From the NCBI GenBank assembly GCA_963752915.1, contig CAVVZZ010000010.1:1-64000 (forward strand): a DNA stretch of 64,000 bases, read 5' to 3'. The stretch's first letter is position 1. The number at the start of each line of letters is the position of its first letter. Shown piece by piece: positions 19,808 to 30,290 of the stretch. The notes beneath the pieces were generated by a model. That model was not told where the DNA came from and did no database searches. It was given only the letters and a program-made list of their open reading frames with translations. Position numbers and translations under genes: made by a program. The stretch comes from DATJPR01 sp963752915 (GTDB lineage Bacteria; Bacteroidota; Ignavibacteria; UBA10030; UBA6906).

Positions 19808-22601
19808 ATGTACTCGAGCGTGGTGGTTGAAGCATTGGCATCTCTCGTTGCATCGCGCACTACCGCATGTTTACTCCGGTATACCTTCTTTTGCGCTATT
19901 ACCATCGCATCTCAAACCTTCGCGCAGACCTCTTACTACATTTCATCTTCCGGTAGCGATTTTAACGATGGCAAATCGCAATTGAACCCATGGAAATCGA
20001 TTTCCAAAATCAATTCTGTCAGCTTTGTCCCAGGGGATGCAATTCTCTTTGAGCGCGGAGATGAATTCCTCGGACAAATCAGTATTCAACAGTCTGGCTT
20101 GGCAAGTCTCCCCATCATTCTGGGCTCTTACGGTCCTTCCGATCTGAAAGCCCGTGATCACCGGCGCTATACATCTATCTGGCTGGACCGCATACAAGGG
20201 CTCGATCTACATGACGCAAGCTCCTGCCCTCGTAAAGGACCTCTTTGCGAATGGCGTTCAGATGACCATCGCCCGGTATCCCAATACGGGATTCTTGAGC
20301 GTATCAGGCACAAACAGTTCGTCGACTATAACTGCGGCTGGGATGAACAAGCCATCAGGATACTGGAATGGCGCGACGTGCCGGATCCGATCGAGCAACT
20401 ATACTTTTGAAAGTCGGTCTGTCTCCACATTTGATGGAACCACCATCGTCCTCTCACGCGGCACGGATTTCCCCATAAAGGTGGGATGGGGTTTCTATCT
20501 GGACAACAAGCTTGAGGAGCTCGACTCTCCCGGTGAGTGGTACTGTGATTCAATTTCCCATATTGTCTACTTCTATCCACCCGAAGGCATTGATCCAAAC
20601 CAGATGACCGTGGAAGCCAGCATCCTGGACAATGGGATTGTAAGCAGTCAGAGCAATATTACGATTCAAGGCTTAGGTTTCAGATGTCAATCTCAAGCAG
20701 CCATCTGCTTTACAGGTTCGATCAGTAATGTCCGGATCATTTCAAATGATATCTCCGATAGTTTCGAGAACGGAGTATACATCGTCGGGAAGATTTCCGA
20801 CTGTTCTATTGATGGCAATGCCATCCGGGATGTTAATGGCTGCGGCATGTATCTTGAGAACCCATCCCGAACCACAATCTTAAACAATACTGTTAAGAAT
20901 GTAGGCCTGGTTCAAGGATACGGCATCAGTGGAACAATGGGAATGATCGGGATTTGTTCACTGTTTGGTTCAGACAATGTTATCAAACAAAACGTGGTCG
21001 ATAGTGTCGGCTATATCGGGATCCGAGTAGACGGAGCGAATCACCTTGTCGAGAACAATGTCGTGACCAATTCTGTATTGAAGTTGGCAGACGGAGGGGC
21101 GTTATACTCCTATGGTAGAGTATCTTCTGGCACGACCTGGCGAGACAATATCGTTGTTGATGTCATAGGGAATAATGATGGTGTTCCTCCCCCCGCGACC
21201 AAGGACGCAACTGGTATCTATTTGGATGGCGGTTCAAATCGCATGGTCGTGGAAGGAAACACGATACGCGGCGCTTCCAGTTGGGGAATTTTTGTAAACC
21301 TTGACAATACTCTTGACACCCTTCGCGGGAACTTGATTTATGATTGCGGGAATGACAACGGAGGTTCACTCGGAATTGCCCAGAACACGAGCCTGAACTA
21401 CGGTGGTCATCTGATCGCTGGCAATGTCTTTTACCCGCTGGACAGTACATCAGTCCTTGTGCAGTTGAGCACGTGGGGGGATTTCACTCTCCCCGGGAAA
21501 TTCGACAGCAACTATTATTGCTGTCCGTACAACAACATTCCAATTCAGATTTCAACACTTGCCACTTCCTGGTCGAGCAGGAAATTCTCTCTTGAGGAAT
21601 GGAAGACATTTTCCGGACAGGATCAGAACTCGAAAGGCCTTTACAAGCGGGTTACCCCGTTTGCAGTAACTGATTCCAGTGCGCCAGATATTATGCCGAA
21701 TGGAGAATTTCAGTCGAATATCGCGGGCTGGAGCTGTTGGGGACAGAACTCCGAAATAGTATACTCTACTGATCCCGGACTAAACGGAGGTTGCCTGCGG
21801 TTTCGCCTCTTTAATGCCACCCCGAGCTCTTGGGGAATAGCTATCTCCCCGCAAATTGCACTCGCAGGATCAGAATGCTACCGGCTATCATTTAGTGTCA
21901 GGGCTTCGCAGCCTGGAATTGTCTCGGCTTTCGTGCAGCAGAACCATGCTCCTTATGCTGGTCTTACGCCGAAAGTCGATTTCCCCATGAGTTCAACGTC
22001 GAAAGACTATGAGTGGTTTTTCAGTTTGCCAACGGCTGACGCCCAGAGTCGAATCAACTTTCAAATTGGCTTTCCCGATTCGGTCGTCTACCTGGACAAT
22101 ATCGCATTACGCATGGTGAAAGGATATTATTTGGCCCCGGATTACCAGTCGCCAGCTTTCGTAAACACCACCGCACAACCTATGACTATAGGCCTCGGGT
22201 CGAATTCGTTCCGCGACCTTGATGGAAATCCCGTTCCCTCTGCGATCCAGCTTCCACCATATTCGTCAAAGGTTGTCGTTCGCGATGGTCCAGGAGTGCA
22301 AACAGCGATCAAGAATTTGCAGACCAGCAGCAAAGTGCAAAGCTTCAGACTATTTCAGAACTACCCTAACCCTTTCAACCCTTCTACACGGATCGGATAT
22401 TTTTTGCCGTCGGACGCCAAGGTTCGGCTGGAAGTCTTTGATTCCATCGGTCGCTTGGCCGGCATTCTCGTCGATGAGACGCAAAGGGCTGGGGACCATA
22501 GCGTTACGTTGAACGAGCGTGGGCTCGCCACTGGAGTCTACATTTGTCGACTGACTGCTGGTGGTTTCACTCAGTCGATCAAGATGGTTCTGATCAAATA
22601 G
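19808..22601 (+). pseudogene. Secreted right-handed parallel beta-helix protein with T9SS sorting domain, frameshifted
   Basis: ATG 19808 follows a GGAGG site and starts a signal peptide (LLRYTFFCAITIASQTFAQ) with likely cleavage after AQ. The mature part begins TSYYISSSGSDFNDGKSQLNP, typical of extracellular beta-helix polysaccharide lyases/epimerases. The frame breaks at an AAA run (20147-20149); the adjacent frame carries VITGAIHLSGWTAYKG on to the end at 22601. Repeated Asn-rich coils (NVRIISNDISDSFENGVYI, IDGNAIRDVNGCGMYLENP) form the helix. A jelly-roll-like domain comes next, then the type IX sorting domain with FRLFQNYPNPFNPST and GVYICRLTAGGFTQS. The likely substrate is the cluster's own polysaccharide, by inference. 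Confidence 0.85.
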
Positions 22602-22829
22602 ATGTGGACCAATGGCCAATCAGGATGCAATCCAAATCTGGGCGTCTGTTGACCAGTAGTTTGAAGCGAATCCCTCAAATAAGACAGCTGCAGTAATTCG
22701 ATGAATCGGGGCGCGAAACCACCTGAACACATATTCGCCAACCTCTCCCGCCTTTCAGCGGCATCCTAACATCAACCAATATCAATTCCTATCTGACACG
22801 AAGCTTTTCCCCCAAACGTGGTTGATCTC

Positions 22830-23747
22830 TCAGTCCGCATTGTCCTTGATTCGGCGGTTCCCACCATTCAATAAACACCTGATGATTTCATTCCCAAATG
22901 TTTCCGGAAACCGGGCATTCTGTGCCCGCTCTATTGATTTTAAAGGTGTAGTACTCTCGTCGAACACTTTTCCAGGACATCTACCAGGATGCCAGACTGT
23001 TGCTGTCTGCGCAAAGAAGGCAGCCCACATGCTAAATGTAGAACACGATCCAATGATTACTGAGGCGTCGGAGAGGGAGAGTAAATCAGTTATAGCATGT
23101 CGATATTGAGATCTTCTCACCAGAGGCTCGCTAAGAAGCGGTTTAAGTTCAGAGTCGGATCCGTCGGAAAATACGACGGCTTCGCAAGTCGAACCTGCGG
23201 TTGATCGGATTTCGCGAAGAGCGGAAACGTACCATTCCAGGGGAAGTCTATAGTTCAATGCCGGTTGTTTTGGGTCGGGGGCCGCTGGGTAGTCACCGAG
23301 TCTGACATGGATTCCTATAAACGGATACTTTTCACCAATTTCCGGGACGAATTTCTTCTTGGTTATTGAAAGGAGACCTCGTTTTACCTCAGTATGTCTT
23401 CCAATGAGCGATGAGAACGACCCCATTCCACTGAACTCAACAATGACACCTCCTCTGTGCTGCTGATCGCCATGGTATGAGGCAATTGGAACTCTTTTCA
23501 GAGTTGATAGGAGATATGCGCGTTTGACCCCTGCGATCTGGAACCCATGATGGAACAAACGCTGGTAGTTTCTTTTGTCTCTTTCGCCCCTCAGATATGG
23601 CCCGACACGGATTTTCGTCCAGTAAGGAGCTATCATCTTTGCCCCATTATCACGCGACCAGAGATAGCACGTAGCCCACGGTTCCAGCATATTGCAGAGT
23701 CCCGCCTTCATCAGCTTCGGGTACGCATAGAGAGGTTCGCCCATCAT
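22830..23747 (-). CDS. GT11-like glycosyltransferase (fucosyltransferase-like)
   Basis: The 305-residue protein has the layout of alpha-1,2-fucosyltransferase-like GT11 enzymes. AGLCNMLEPWATCYLWSRDNG lies near the N-terminus, where relatives have G-G-L-G-N-x-L. FIGIHVRLGDY (about residues 141-151) is the H-x-R-x-G-D-Y donor motif, and EAVVFSDGSDSELK and LLSLSDASVIIGSCSTFSMWA are the C-terminal motifs. It would transfer fucose or a related 6-deoxysugar to the repeat unit. The end faces the 3' end of the beta-helix gene with about 230 bases between them and no clear hairpin. The family assignment is from motifs only; a distant GT family is possible. Confidence 0.6.
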   Translation of the reverse strand: MMGEPLYAYPKLMKAGLCNMLEPWATCYLWSRDNGAKMIAPYWTKIRVGPYLRGERDKRNYQRLFHHGFQIAGVKRAYLLSTLKRVPIASYHGDQQHRGGVIVEFSGMGSFSSLIGRHTEVKRGLLSITKKKFVPEIGEKYPFIGIHVRLGDYPAAPDPKQPALNYRLPLEWYVSALREIRSTAGSTCEAVVFSDGSDSELKPLLSEPLVRRSQYRHAITDLLSLSDASVIIGSCSTFSMWAAFFAQTATVWHPGRCPGKVFDESTTPLKSIERAQNARFPETFGNEIIRCLLNGGNRRIKDNAD

Positions 23748-23978
23748 AACTTACGCTCCATAATAGAACCGTCGATGGTTTGATATCTCGCCGCTTCGCT
23801 CTAACCTTTCAGCCACATCTGCAGCTTAGCACACAGACAGTTGACAGCCGACTGTGGACATATAAGGGTGATACGGGGCAGGGGACAGGCGAAAGGGTTC
23901 GATCATCAGATTGCTCCCACTGTTTTCTTCTTACATCTAAGGTCCTACTTCATACGCTTGTTCTTCCGCCTGTCACAA

Positions 23979-26313
23979 CTAGTGTCTTCTCCGCTTCGTC
24001 TTTTTCCCGGCTGTGTACTCATACGGCCCATAACCGATTCTGTACCCGTAGCGGTAACTGCCGTACGCAGATCTCGCATCGAATCTATTGAGGACCAACC
24101 CAAGGAAATTGTGACGTTGGCTTTTCAGCTTCTCTCCCGCGATCTCGAGCGTTTCCGCCGTTGTGCTGCCGGATTGGACTACGACGATAACGCCGTCGAC
24201 CAGCCGTGCGAGCAGTCCTGCGTCTGTTACAGCGAGGAGAGGAGGGGTGTCCACAAGGACAATGCGATACTGCCTGCGAAGCTTCTCGAAGAGTTCTTTC
24301 ATCGACTGCTTGGCGAGAAGTTCGGCCGGGTTCTTCACTGCATTGCCGGCGGTAAGGATGTCGAGATTGTCCAGCACCTTTCTGTGCACGACTTCATCGA
24401 ACTCCGCCAGCCCGGCGCCGATCTGCGTAAGCCCGGGACCTCGCTGAAGACCGAAGATTTCGTGGATGGACGGCCGACGCAAGTCGGCGTCGATCAACAG
24501 GCATCTCCCCTCCATAAGGGAGAAGGAAACCGCGAGGTTGGAAGCGATCGTGGATTTCCCTTCCTGCGGGCTTGCGCTCGCGATTGCGATCACCCCAAGA
24601 GGATCCTTCTCTACTGAATCTTGAATGGCGGTCCGGAGATGACGATACCCCTCGGCATCCGAAAGAAGCGGGTTGTAGTAGGTCACGAGGCGCGGATCGA
24701 ACGATTTCGCGGCTCCTCCGCCATTGGGCCCGGTCATTCCTTTGAGAACCTTCTTTTCCATCCGCTGGATTATGCCGAGAGGAGTAACACCGAGCCGCTT
24801 CAGGTCATCCGGCGATCGCAATTTGGTGTCCAGGCTTGCTCGAACAAGAGTGATTCCGATACCACCTCCAATTCCCAACAAAAAGGCAATAGCCATGTTC
24901 AAATTAACACGAGGTCTTATGGGGTCGGGGGATGCCACCGCGGGATCGATGACATTCACAGATCCCAATTCAGAGGACTCGGTGATTGCTGCCTCATTGA
25001 ATTTCTCCTCAACGAGAAGATAGAGCTTTTCGCTACTCAGTCGAGTACGTTGGAGCTTTGCGAGTTCGATACTCTTTCGCGGAATCATGTTGAACTGCTG
25101 TTCATAGTCGACGATAACGTTGGACAGAGCTTCTTTCTTGGCGATCAATCCGTCGAGCGCAATCTGCTGCTCAATGATCCTCTGCTTATACTGGCCCAAC
25201 ACGCCTGCAGATCCTTGCGATCCGGTGTTCTCACGGCTTTCCGGGACTATTGATCCGAGGAAACTGTCCGTGCGACTCTTCAAGGTCTTCTTTAATTGCG
25301 CGATTTGCCGGTCAAGATCATTGAGCTTGACGGCGGTCAGAGGTCACCTGTGTGGCACTCTCCTCGGTGTTCTGCGAAACGATGAGGTCTCTCTGCACCT
25401 CAAGGCGGGCGACCTGTGACTGAAGCAATTTGATGTACGCATCGTTCGATTCGCCCATTGCCTTCGCCACATTCGGCTCCTGAACTGCCAGCTCCGCCTT
25501 GAGCGACGCGAGGGTTTTTTGGGCAGAGGCAATATCCACCTCCAGCCCATCCCGTGTGGCTTCCAGTTGCGAGAGCTGCTTCACCACCCGATCGGTTTCA
25601 GCGTCAAGGGAAACAACACCGGATCTCGTCATGTATGATTGCAGAGTCCGCTCAGCGTTGTCGAGTTGCTGGTGTTTTGATCCTAATTGACTCTGAAGGA
25701 ACTCCCGCACCACGCGGGATTTCATCCTGCTGGTGTTCAGATCGCGGTCGGAGTAAGTCTGCGAGTAGGTATTCGCGATCAGCGTTGCTTCATCGGGGTC
25801 GTTGCTCCGAACAGTGATCTTTATGATGTCGGATTCTTTGACAGGGGAGAACTCGACCGAATTCCCGAGGCGTTTGGCAATTTCCGAGATTGTTGAAAGT
25901 TGCACAGCCCCAGTGTCCCCTTCGGGATTACGAACGATCTGAATCGGCTTCCTATGCTCTTCATCAACATACTTCTTCTCCTTCAGCGACTGGGCCACCG
26001 CCTCGGCCAGCGACCGAGACCTGAGCGTCTCAAGTTCGTTCGTGATCTTTGTCGTCAAACCCGAACCCGAAAGGTCGAACACGGGAAACGATCCGGCCTT
26101 TGACTTGTTGTCGATCAAGACAGAAGCCGTGGCTTCGTAGACGGGCTTCGTGAAATACGTATACAGTCCCACGGCAGTAAGGATGATCACCGTGCTGAGG
26201 AGGATCGTCCACCTTCCCCGCCGGAGCACAACAAGCAGCTCCTGGAGGGTCCACTCGTTGCTGTGGACGTGATGGTGGTTGTTCGAGGAGTGTTCTTGCT
26301 GCTCTGAATCCAT
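23979..26313 (-). pseudogene. wzc: Wzc-type polysaccharide co-polymerase/tyrosine autokinase, copy 1, frameshifted
   Basis: ATG 26313 opens MDSEQQEHSSNNHHH, then a Wzz domain with a first membrane segment in RGRWTILLSTVIILTAVGLYT and a coiled coil. Near 25330-25343 the frame breaks after ESATQVTSDRRQ. The adjacent frame gives VKLNDLDRQIAQLKKTLKSR and continues through the second membrane segment (MAIAFLLGIGGGIGITLV) into the BY-kinase: Walker A SPQEGKSTIASNLA, Walker A' CLLIDADLRRP, Walker B RIVLVDTPPL and a C-terminal tyrosine cluster YGSYRYGYRIGYGPYEY. The intact paralog at 39653-41989 aligns through the break, so one base is extra or two are missing. It controls chain length by tyrosine phosphorylation. 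Confidence 0.9.
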
Positions 26314-26476
26314 GGTCTTGCCATCAATGAAAAGTGAACGAAATCGACGGGCGCACCACATTGGGGCACCTCGTGTGCTTGCCTATAAATAGGAAGTGCG
26401 AAGGGGAGGGGAGATGGGGAGATGGGCGGGCCTTCCCGGTCGAAGTCCGCCTCCAGCGGAGCAGGCGGGGTGAGGT

Positions 26477-27520
26477 TCAGACATTGACCCCGCCGACGTC
26501 AGTAAGTTTTTGCTTCCCACCAAAGCCCAGTTTGCCCAATCCTCCCAGAACACCGAAGCCGTACGCAAAATGAAGTGTCGCGTAACAAATCGGGAGGAGA
26601 GGAAGAAGCGTCCAGCTGGTCCTGGACGATGCGATCAGCGATGCCGAAAGATTTGCGAAGAGATACGCGATACTGAGAATCAGGAATGCACTCCATCCCG
26701 CTTCAGAGAAGAAACTTGAGAGTGCGAGCGCTGAAAGTAAGAGCACGAATGCCGGGGGAACAAACTGACGCAAGGAAGCCTGCCGGGGATGCATCTGCAT
26801 CACGCGGACTTTGTAGTAGCCGTACTGGAAGTACTGACTCCAGAGCGATCGGATCGATGACCGTCCGTAGTATTCGGACTTGACATCGGCCGCAAGCAGG
26901 ACTTTCCCGCCCCGCTCGCGAAGACGGGCATTGTATTCGTCGTCCTGGTTCCGGACAAGCTCTTCGTCGAACGGCCCGCAGTCGGTCAGGACCCGCTTTG
27001 GATATGCGGGGAATGGGACGGTGTCCACCAGCTTGGTGACGTCTTTTTCCGTTCTGAACGCCGAATTCCCGACACCGAATTTTGTTCCCATCGCGACCGC
27101 AATCGCTTTCGCAACCGGCGTATCTCCCACGGTGTACACGCTGCCGCCAACGCAATCTGCCTCGCCGAGGGCAAGGTGACGAACACAATTCATGACATAG
27201 TCAGGACGGATGATGCAGTGGCCGTCGACACGAATGATGATCTCTCCCCGGGCTTCCCGGATCGCTGCGTTCAGTCCCGCTCCGGCCGTGAACTTCGGGT
27301 TGTCGACAATGAGCAGCCGTCCGACCCTGTCCGAATAGCTTTGGATCATTTCGCGCGTTCCATCGGTCGACATCCCATCCGCAACAATCACCTCCAGCAG
27401 GGCTGCCGGATACGTCTGGGAAACCAACGCCTCGAGCACGCGGCTGATGAGCTTCGCCTCGCTCCTCGCAGGCATGACGATGGACACAAGCGGTAGTTCA
27501 TTGGAAGATATGGCAGGCAT
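26477..27520 (-). CDS. ExoA-like GT2 family glycosyltransferase
   Basis: A 347-residue GT2 enzyme like ExoA of succinoglycan synthesis. It has LPLVSIVMPARSEAKLISRVL, VIVADGMSTDGTREMIQ, FTAGAGLNAAIREARGEIIIR with the donor D-G-H pair in VDGHCI, VGGSVYTVGDT, and RNQDDEYNARLRERGGKVLL, where E/D of the (D/E)DxE-type motif acts as base. The C-terminal third has two to three membrane segments (FVPPAFVLLLSALALSSF, FLILSIAYLFANLSASLI), so it acts at the inner face of the membrane. It lies 18 nt after the CapK-like gene, in the same direction. No frame damage is seen, unlike the next gene downstream. Confidence 0.9.
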   Translation of the reverse strand: MPAISSNELPLVSIVMPARSEAKLISRVLEALVSQTYPAALLEVIVADGMSTDGTREMIQSYSDRVGRLLIVDNPKFTAGAGLNAAIREARGEIIIRVDGHCIIRPDYVMNCVRHLALGEADCVGGSVYTVGDTPVAKAIAVAMGTKFGVGNSAFRTEKDVTKLVDTVPFPAYPKRVLTDCGPFDEELVRNQDDEYNARLRERGGKVLLAADVKSEYYGRSSIRSLWSQYFQYGYYKVRVMQMHPRQASLRQFVPPAFVLLLSALALSSFFSEAGWSAFLILSIAYLFANLSASLIASSRTSWTLLPLLPICYATLHFAYGFGVLGGLGKLGFGGKQKLTDVGGVNV

Positions 27521-27538
27521 CTCAGGTTCCCCCCTGAT

Positions 27539-28942
27539 TCATGAAATGCTTTGAACCGGTGTGTCGACAGGGGCGGAGTAGGAAACCACAAATTTCCGCT
27601 TCCCCGCGTTCGTCAATGGGATCGAATTTACCGGCTGCACGGTGATATTCATCCCATCGGCCCCTTTGCTCACGAGCGATTGGCGAATGAGGTCTCCTGT
27701 GCTCGCCGACCATCCCGGCTGTGCAGGCACAACCCTAACGGTTATCGCGTCTTGCTCGTGCTGAACAACCTGGAACGATTCCACTTCTTTGAAATGCTCG
27801 AGGATTCCGGTGAAGAAGTGAACGATCAAACGATTTCCCCCCGGGGTGACGATGACGTCGCTTTCTCTTCCGCGTATGGCAGCCATCCGACCGAGCGACC
27901 TGCCGCAGGAACAAACGTCCGACGATCCGCGGACCGCGGCATCGCCGGTGCGATAGCGGATCAACGGCATCGGGCCGGCTTCAAGCCTGGTCACCACAAC
28001 CCCGCCCATCGCATCCCGGTCCGCAGGACTCCCGTCTTCCCTGACGTACTCCACCACGACGTCGAAGTCGTGAAGATGGTAGTCTGCGTTATGCCCGCAC
28101 TGCGCCGCCACCTGAAATCCCTCCGCACATCCATACGAGTCGTAGACTTTGGTTCTGAAGGTCGATTCGATGAGCGCTCGATGCGTGGGAAGCAGATTAT
28201 CACCCCAGGAGACAAGGCTTCTGAGTTTCGTGTTCCAGCCGACTTTTTGTGCCCGGAGAGCGAGGTAGTAAAGACTGCCGGGATAACCGAAAACATGCAG
28301 AATGTTCTTCCGCTCGATAATGTCCAGGATGGTCGACAGGCTCTTGTCGCTGAGGTCAAACGCCGACACATAATAACTCCGCAGCAGCATGTCCTTCATC
28401 CTGCGCTGGAAATCCCTGTCGAGATTCATGCCGGTCTGAAGGTGCCGGTCCCCGATATGCCAGCCGGCCCACTCGAGCGTCAACAGGAACGTGGCGCGGT
28501 ACCATCCGGCAGTGCGCGCATCCTCGAACACGAAGAAATTCTTCCCGGTGGAACCGGAAGTGTAGGAACGGTACACCGCCTGCCCGGTGGGGCGGGTGAG
28601 CGAGTTCTCCGGAGACTTTCTGAAAAGGTCCTTTGTGACGATGGGAAGTCGGACGAGATCGGCGGCCGAGCGGATGGTATCAATGTCAACGCGATGCCGG
28701 TCGAAGAGCTCATGGTAGAATGGCACTTCGCGATACGCGAGGCGGAGAACGTTTTGCAGGAGCCTCGTCTGCTCTTCTCTCACCCGATCGCGCGGCCAGT
28801 ACTGGGCCGTCTCAAGGAACTTGAGCCGCTGCATCATCCGGGAGCCGGTTACCCGATCGGAGAGCGGGAGAAGCAGCGTGCGATCGAACCAGGTGATCGA
28901 CCGGGAGAGAAGCGTACGATGGAGGTCGCGGGAGTTCATCAT
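27539..28942 (-). CDS. CapK-like phenylacetate-CoA ligase family protein
   Basis: A 467-residue adenylate-forming enzyme of the PaaK/CapK family. The phosphate-binding motif YTSGSTGKNFFVFED (about residue 128) is clear, as is YDSYGCAEGFQVAAQC (adenine site, with a metal-site Cys) and LIRYRTGDAAVRG with the conserved Asp, followed by a Cys-rich CSCGRSLGRM and GRESDVIVTPGGNRL. CapK homologues lie in capsule loci and may activate an acid for attachment to the polysaccharide; the substrate is unknown. The spacing to the genes on both sides is 10-20 nt, so it is in an operon with the GT4 and ExoA-like genes. Confidence 0.85.
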   Translation of the reverse strand: MMNSRDLHRTLLSRSITWFDRTLLLPLSDRVTGSRMMQRLKFLETAQYWPRDRVREEQTRLLQNVLRLAYREVPFYHELFDRHRVDIDTIRSAADLVRLPIVTKDLFRKSPENSLTRPTGQAVYRSYTSGSTGKNFFVFEDARTAGWYRATFLLTLEWAGWHIGDRHLQTGMNLDRDFQRRMKDMLLRSYYVSAFDLSDKSLSTILDIIERKNILHVFGYPGSLYYLALRAQKVGWNTKLRSLVSWGDNLLPTHRALIESTFRTKVYDSYGCAEGFQVAAQCGHNADYHLHDFDVVVEYVREDGSPADRDAMGGVVVTRLEAGPMPLIRYRTGDAAVRGSSDVCSCGRSLGRMAAIRGRESDVIVTPGGNRLIVHFFTGILEHFKEVESFQVVQHEQDAITVRVVPAQPGWSASTGDLIRQSLVSKGADGMNITVQPVNSIPLTNAGKRKFVVSYSAPVDTPVQSIS

Positions 28943-28952
28943 TGCTCCGATG

Positions 28953-29996
28953 TCAATCGGTCAGATCGTGAAGCAACCGTTCCCATTGCGTGACGATGAT
29001 ATTCTTGTCTGAACTCTCGGCAACCTTCCGGCCTTCTCCGGCCAGACATCCGCCGAGAGCCGGATCGCGAACGATGCGGGCGATGGAGTCGGTCAACGCG
29101 GCGGCGTCTCCTGGATTGCAGAGAAGAGCAGACTCTCCGTTACGCACCAGATCCGGGATTCCGCCCACGTTTGTCGATACGACCGGCAAACCGCAAGCCA
29201 ACGCCTCGATCATGCTGACAGGGGCGTTGTCGACCGTCGATGTGTTAAGGAAGATATCGTTGTTCTGGAGATACGTGGGGACGTCATCCGGGTCGACGCC
29301 ACCGGTCATGCTGACCAATTCCTCGAGACCGAGATCCTTGATGAGTCGGTGCGCTTCCTGCCACGATCCATCTCCTTTGTCCCGGCCCAGCATCGTCAGG
29401 CGAACGTCAGGAAACTCCTTCTTCAGCCGCCCCACCACCCGGATTGCAGTCGCCGGATCGTAGACCGAATGGAATGCACGCACCCAGATGATGGAAGGAG
29501 AGAACCTCGTCCTTTTGCGCCACTGGAATGCATCAAGATCAACAGGGTTGCGAAGAACAGCAATACCCTTTGAATAGTCTCGCATCGCGTCCGCGAGAAA
29601 CGGTGAGGGCGCAGTTGTTGCGGCGGCCATACGCAAGGTGCCTCGGACAACTCGCACGTGCCTCTTCGAAAAGGAGGGGAGGTTCCCGCCGTGAAGCGAA
29701 ATGATAAACGGCTTTCGAAGCAGACGGAGAAGCAGGCAACTGCAATACCCCCAGAAGAACGCCTTGCCGCTGAAGAGGTCGACCTGCGCCGCCGAGCAAT
29801 CGTGTCTGTGCGACCAGACCGTCCGAAGCATGTCCACGAGTCTGAGGAACCGGCTTGACACAGCCGAAGTCGTGTACACTTCCCAGCCGCGACTTCTGAG
29901 TCCGGAGACGATCAGATCGCCGACGGGCCTGACTCCGGGAAGAGGAGAAAGATAGTTCCCGACGAACAGTACAGAGGACGCGTTCTTTGATTGCAT
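28953..29996 (-). CDS. GT4 family glycosyltransferase
   Basis: A 347-residue GT-B glycosyltransferase, complete and in one frame. The N-terminal acceptor domain has VLFVGNYLSPLPGVRPVGDLI and KPFIISLHGGNLPSFSKRHV. The donor domain has SPSIIWVRAFHSVYDPATAIR, VRLTMLGRDKGDGSWQEA, YLQNNDIFLNTSTVDNAPVSMIEALACGLPVV with the family's Pro-Val-Ser-x-x-E-A motif, and NVGGIPDLVRNGESALLC. It heads the three-gene group with CapK and the ExoA-like enzyme. Its start lies about 290 bases from the divergent beta-helix gene, so a promoter for the group should be between 29997 and 30290. Confidence 0.9.
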   Translation of the reverse strand: MQSKNASSVLFVGNYLSPLPGVRPVGDLIVSGLRSRGWEVYTTSAVSSRFLRLVDMLRTVWSHRHDCSAAQVDLFSGKAFFWGYCSCLLLRLLRKPFIISLHGGNLPSFSKRHVRVVRGTLRMAAATTAPSPFLADAMRDYSKGIAVLRNPVDLDAFQWRKRTRFSPSIIWVRAFHSVYDPATAIRVVGRLKKEFPDVRLTMLGRDKGDGSWQEAHRLIKDLGLEELVSMTGGVDPDDVPTYLQNNDIFLNTSTVDNAPVSMIEALACGLPVVSTNVGGIPDLVRNGESALLCNPGDAAALTDSIARIVRDPALGGCLAGEGRKVAESSDKNIIVTQWERLLHDLTD

Positions 29997-30290
29997 GAAT
30001 ATCCGCGCACCTGGTCAATTTCAATTCCGGCACGGTTCACCGATTACGGCTGGAAGTTTTCGGAATAGTGCTTTTCTTGAAAGCTGTGATAAGGATTACA
30101 AAGTTGATTTGTAATGCTTACAAAAGATTAGCGAAAAAATGCGGATGACTTGTTTCTAACGATATAATTACGTACAATAATGGCATAATCGTCCGAAAGG
30201 AATGATGGCATGCGCATTGAACTTGGTATAGAGAAGGTCCTGAGCCTGGTCGCGTATCCATCTGGGGTGGAACTACAGGGGAGCAGTTTG

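Noticed and set aside
1..26313. Programmed ribosomal frameshifting as the reason for the broken frames
   Set aside because: The break sites share no slippery sequence or downstream structure, differ in direction, and occur in genes of many families. Random indels or read errors fit better.
27551..28993. A 480-residue plus-strand protein
   Set aside because: It is the shadow of the CapK-like gene on the other strand in GC-rich sequence. Its composition is rich in Arg, Gly, Pro and Val with no motif.
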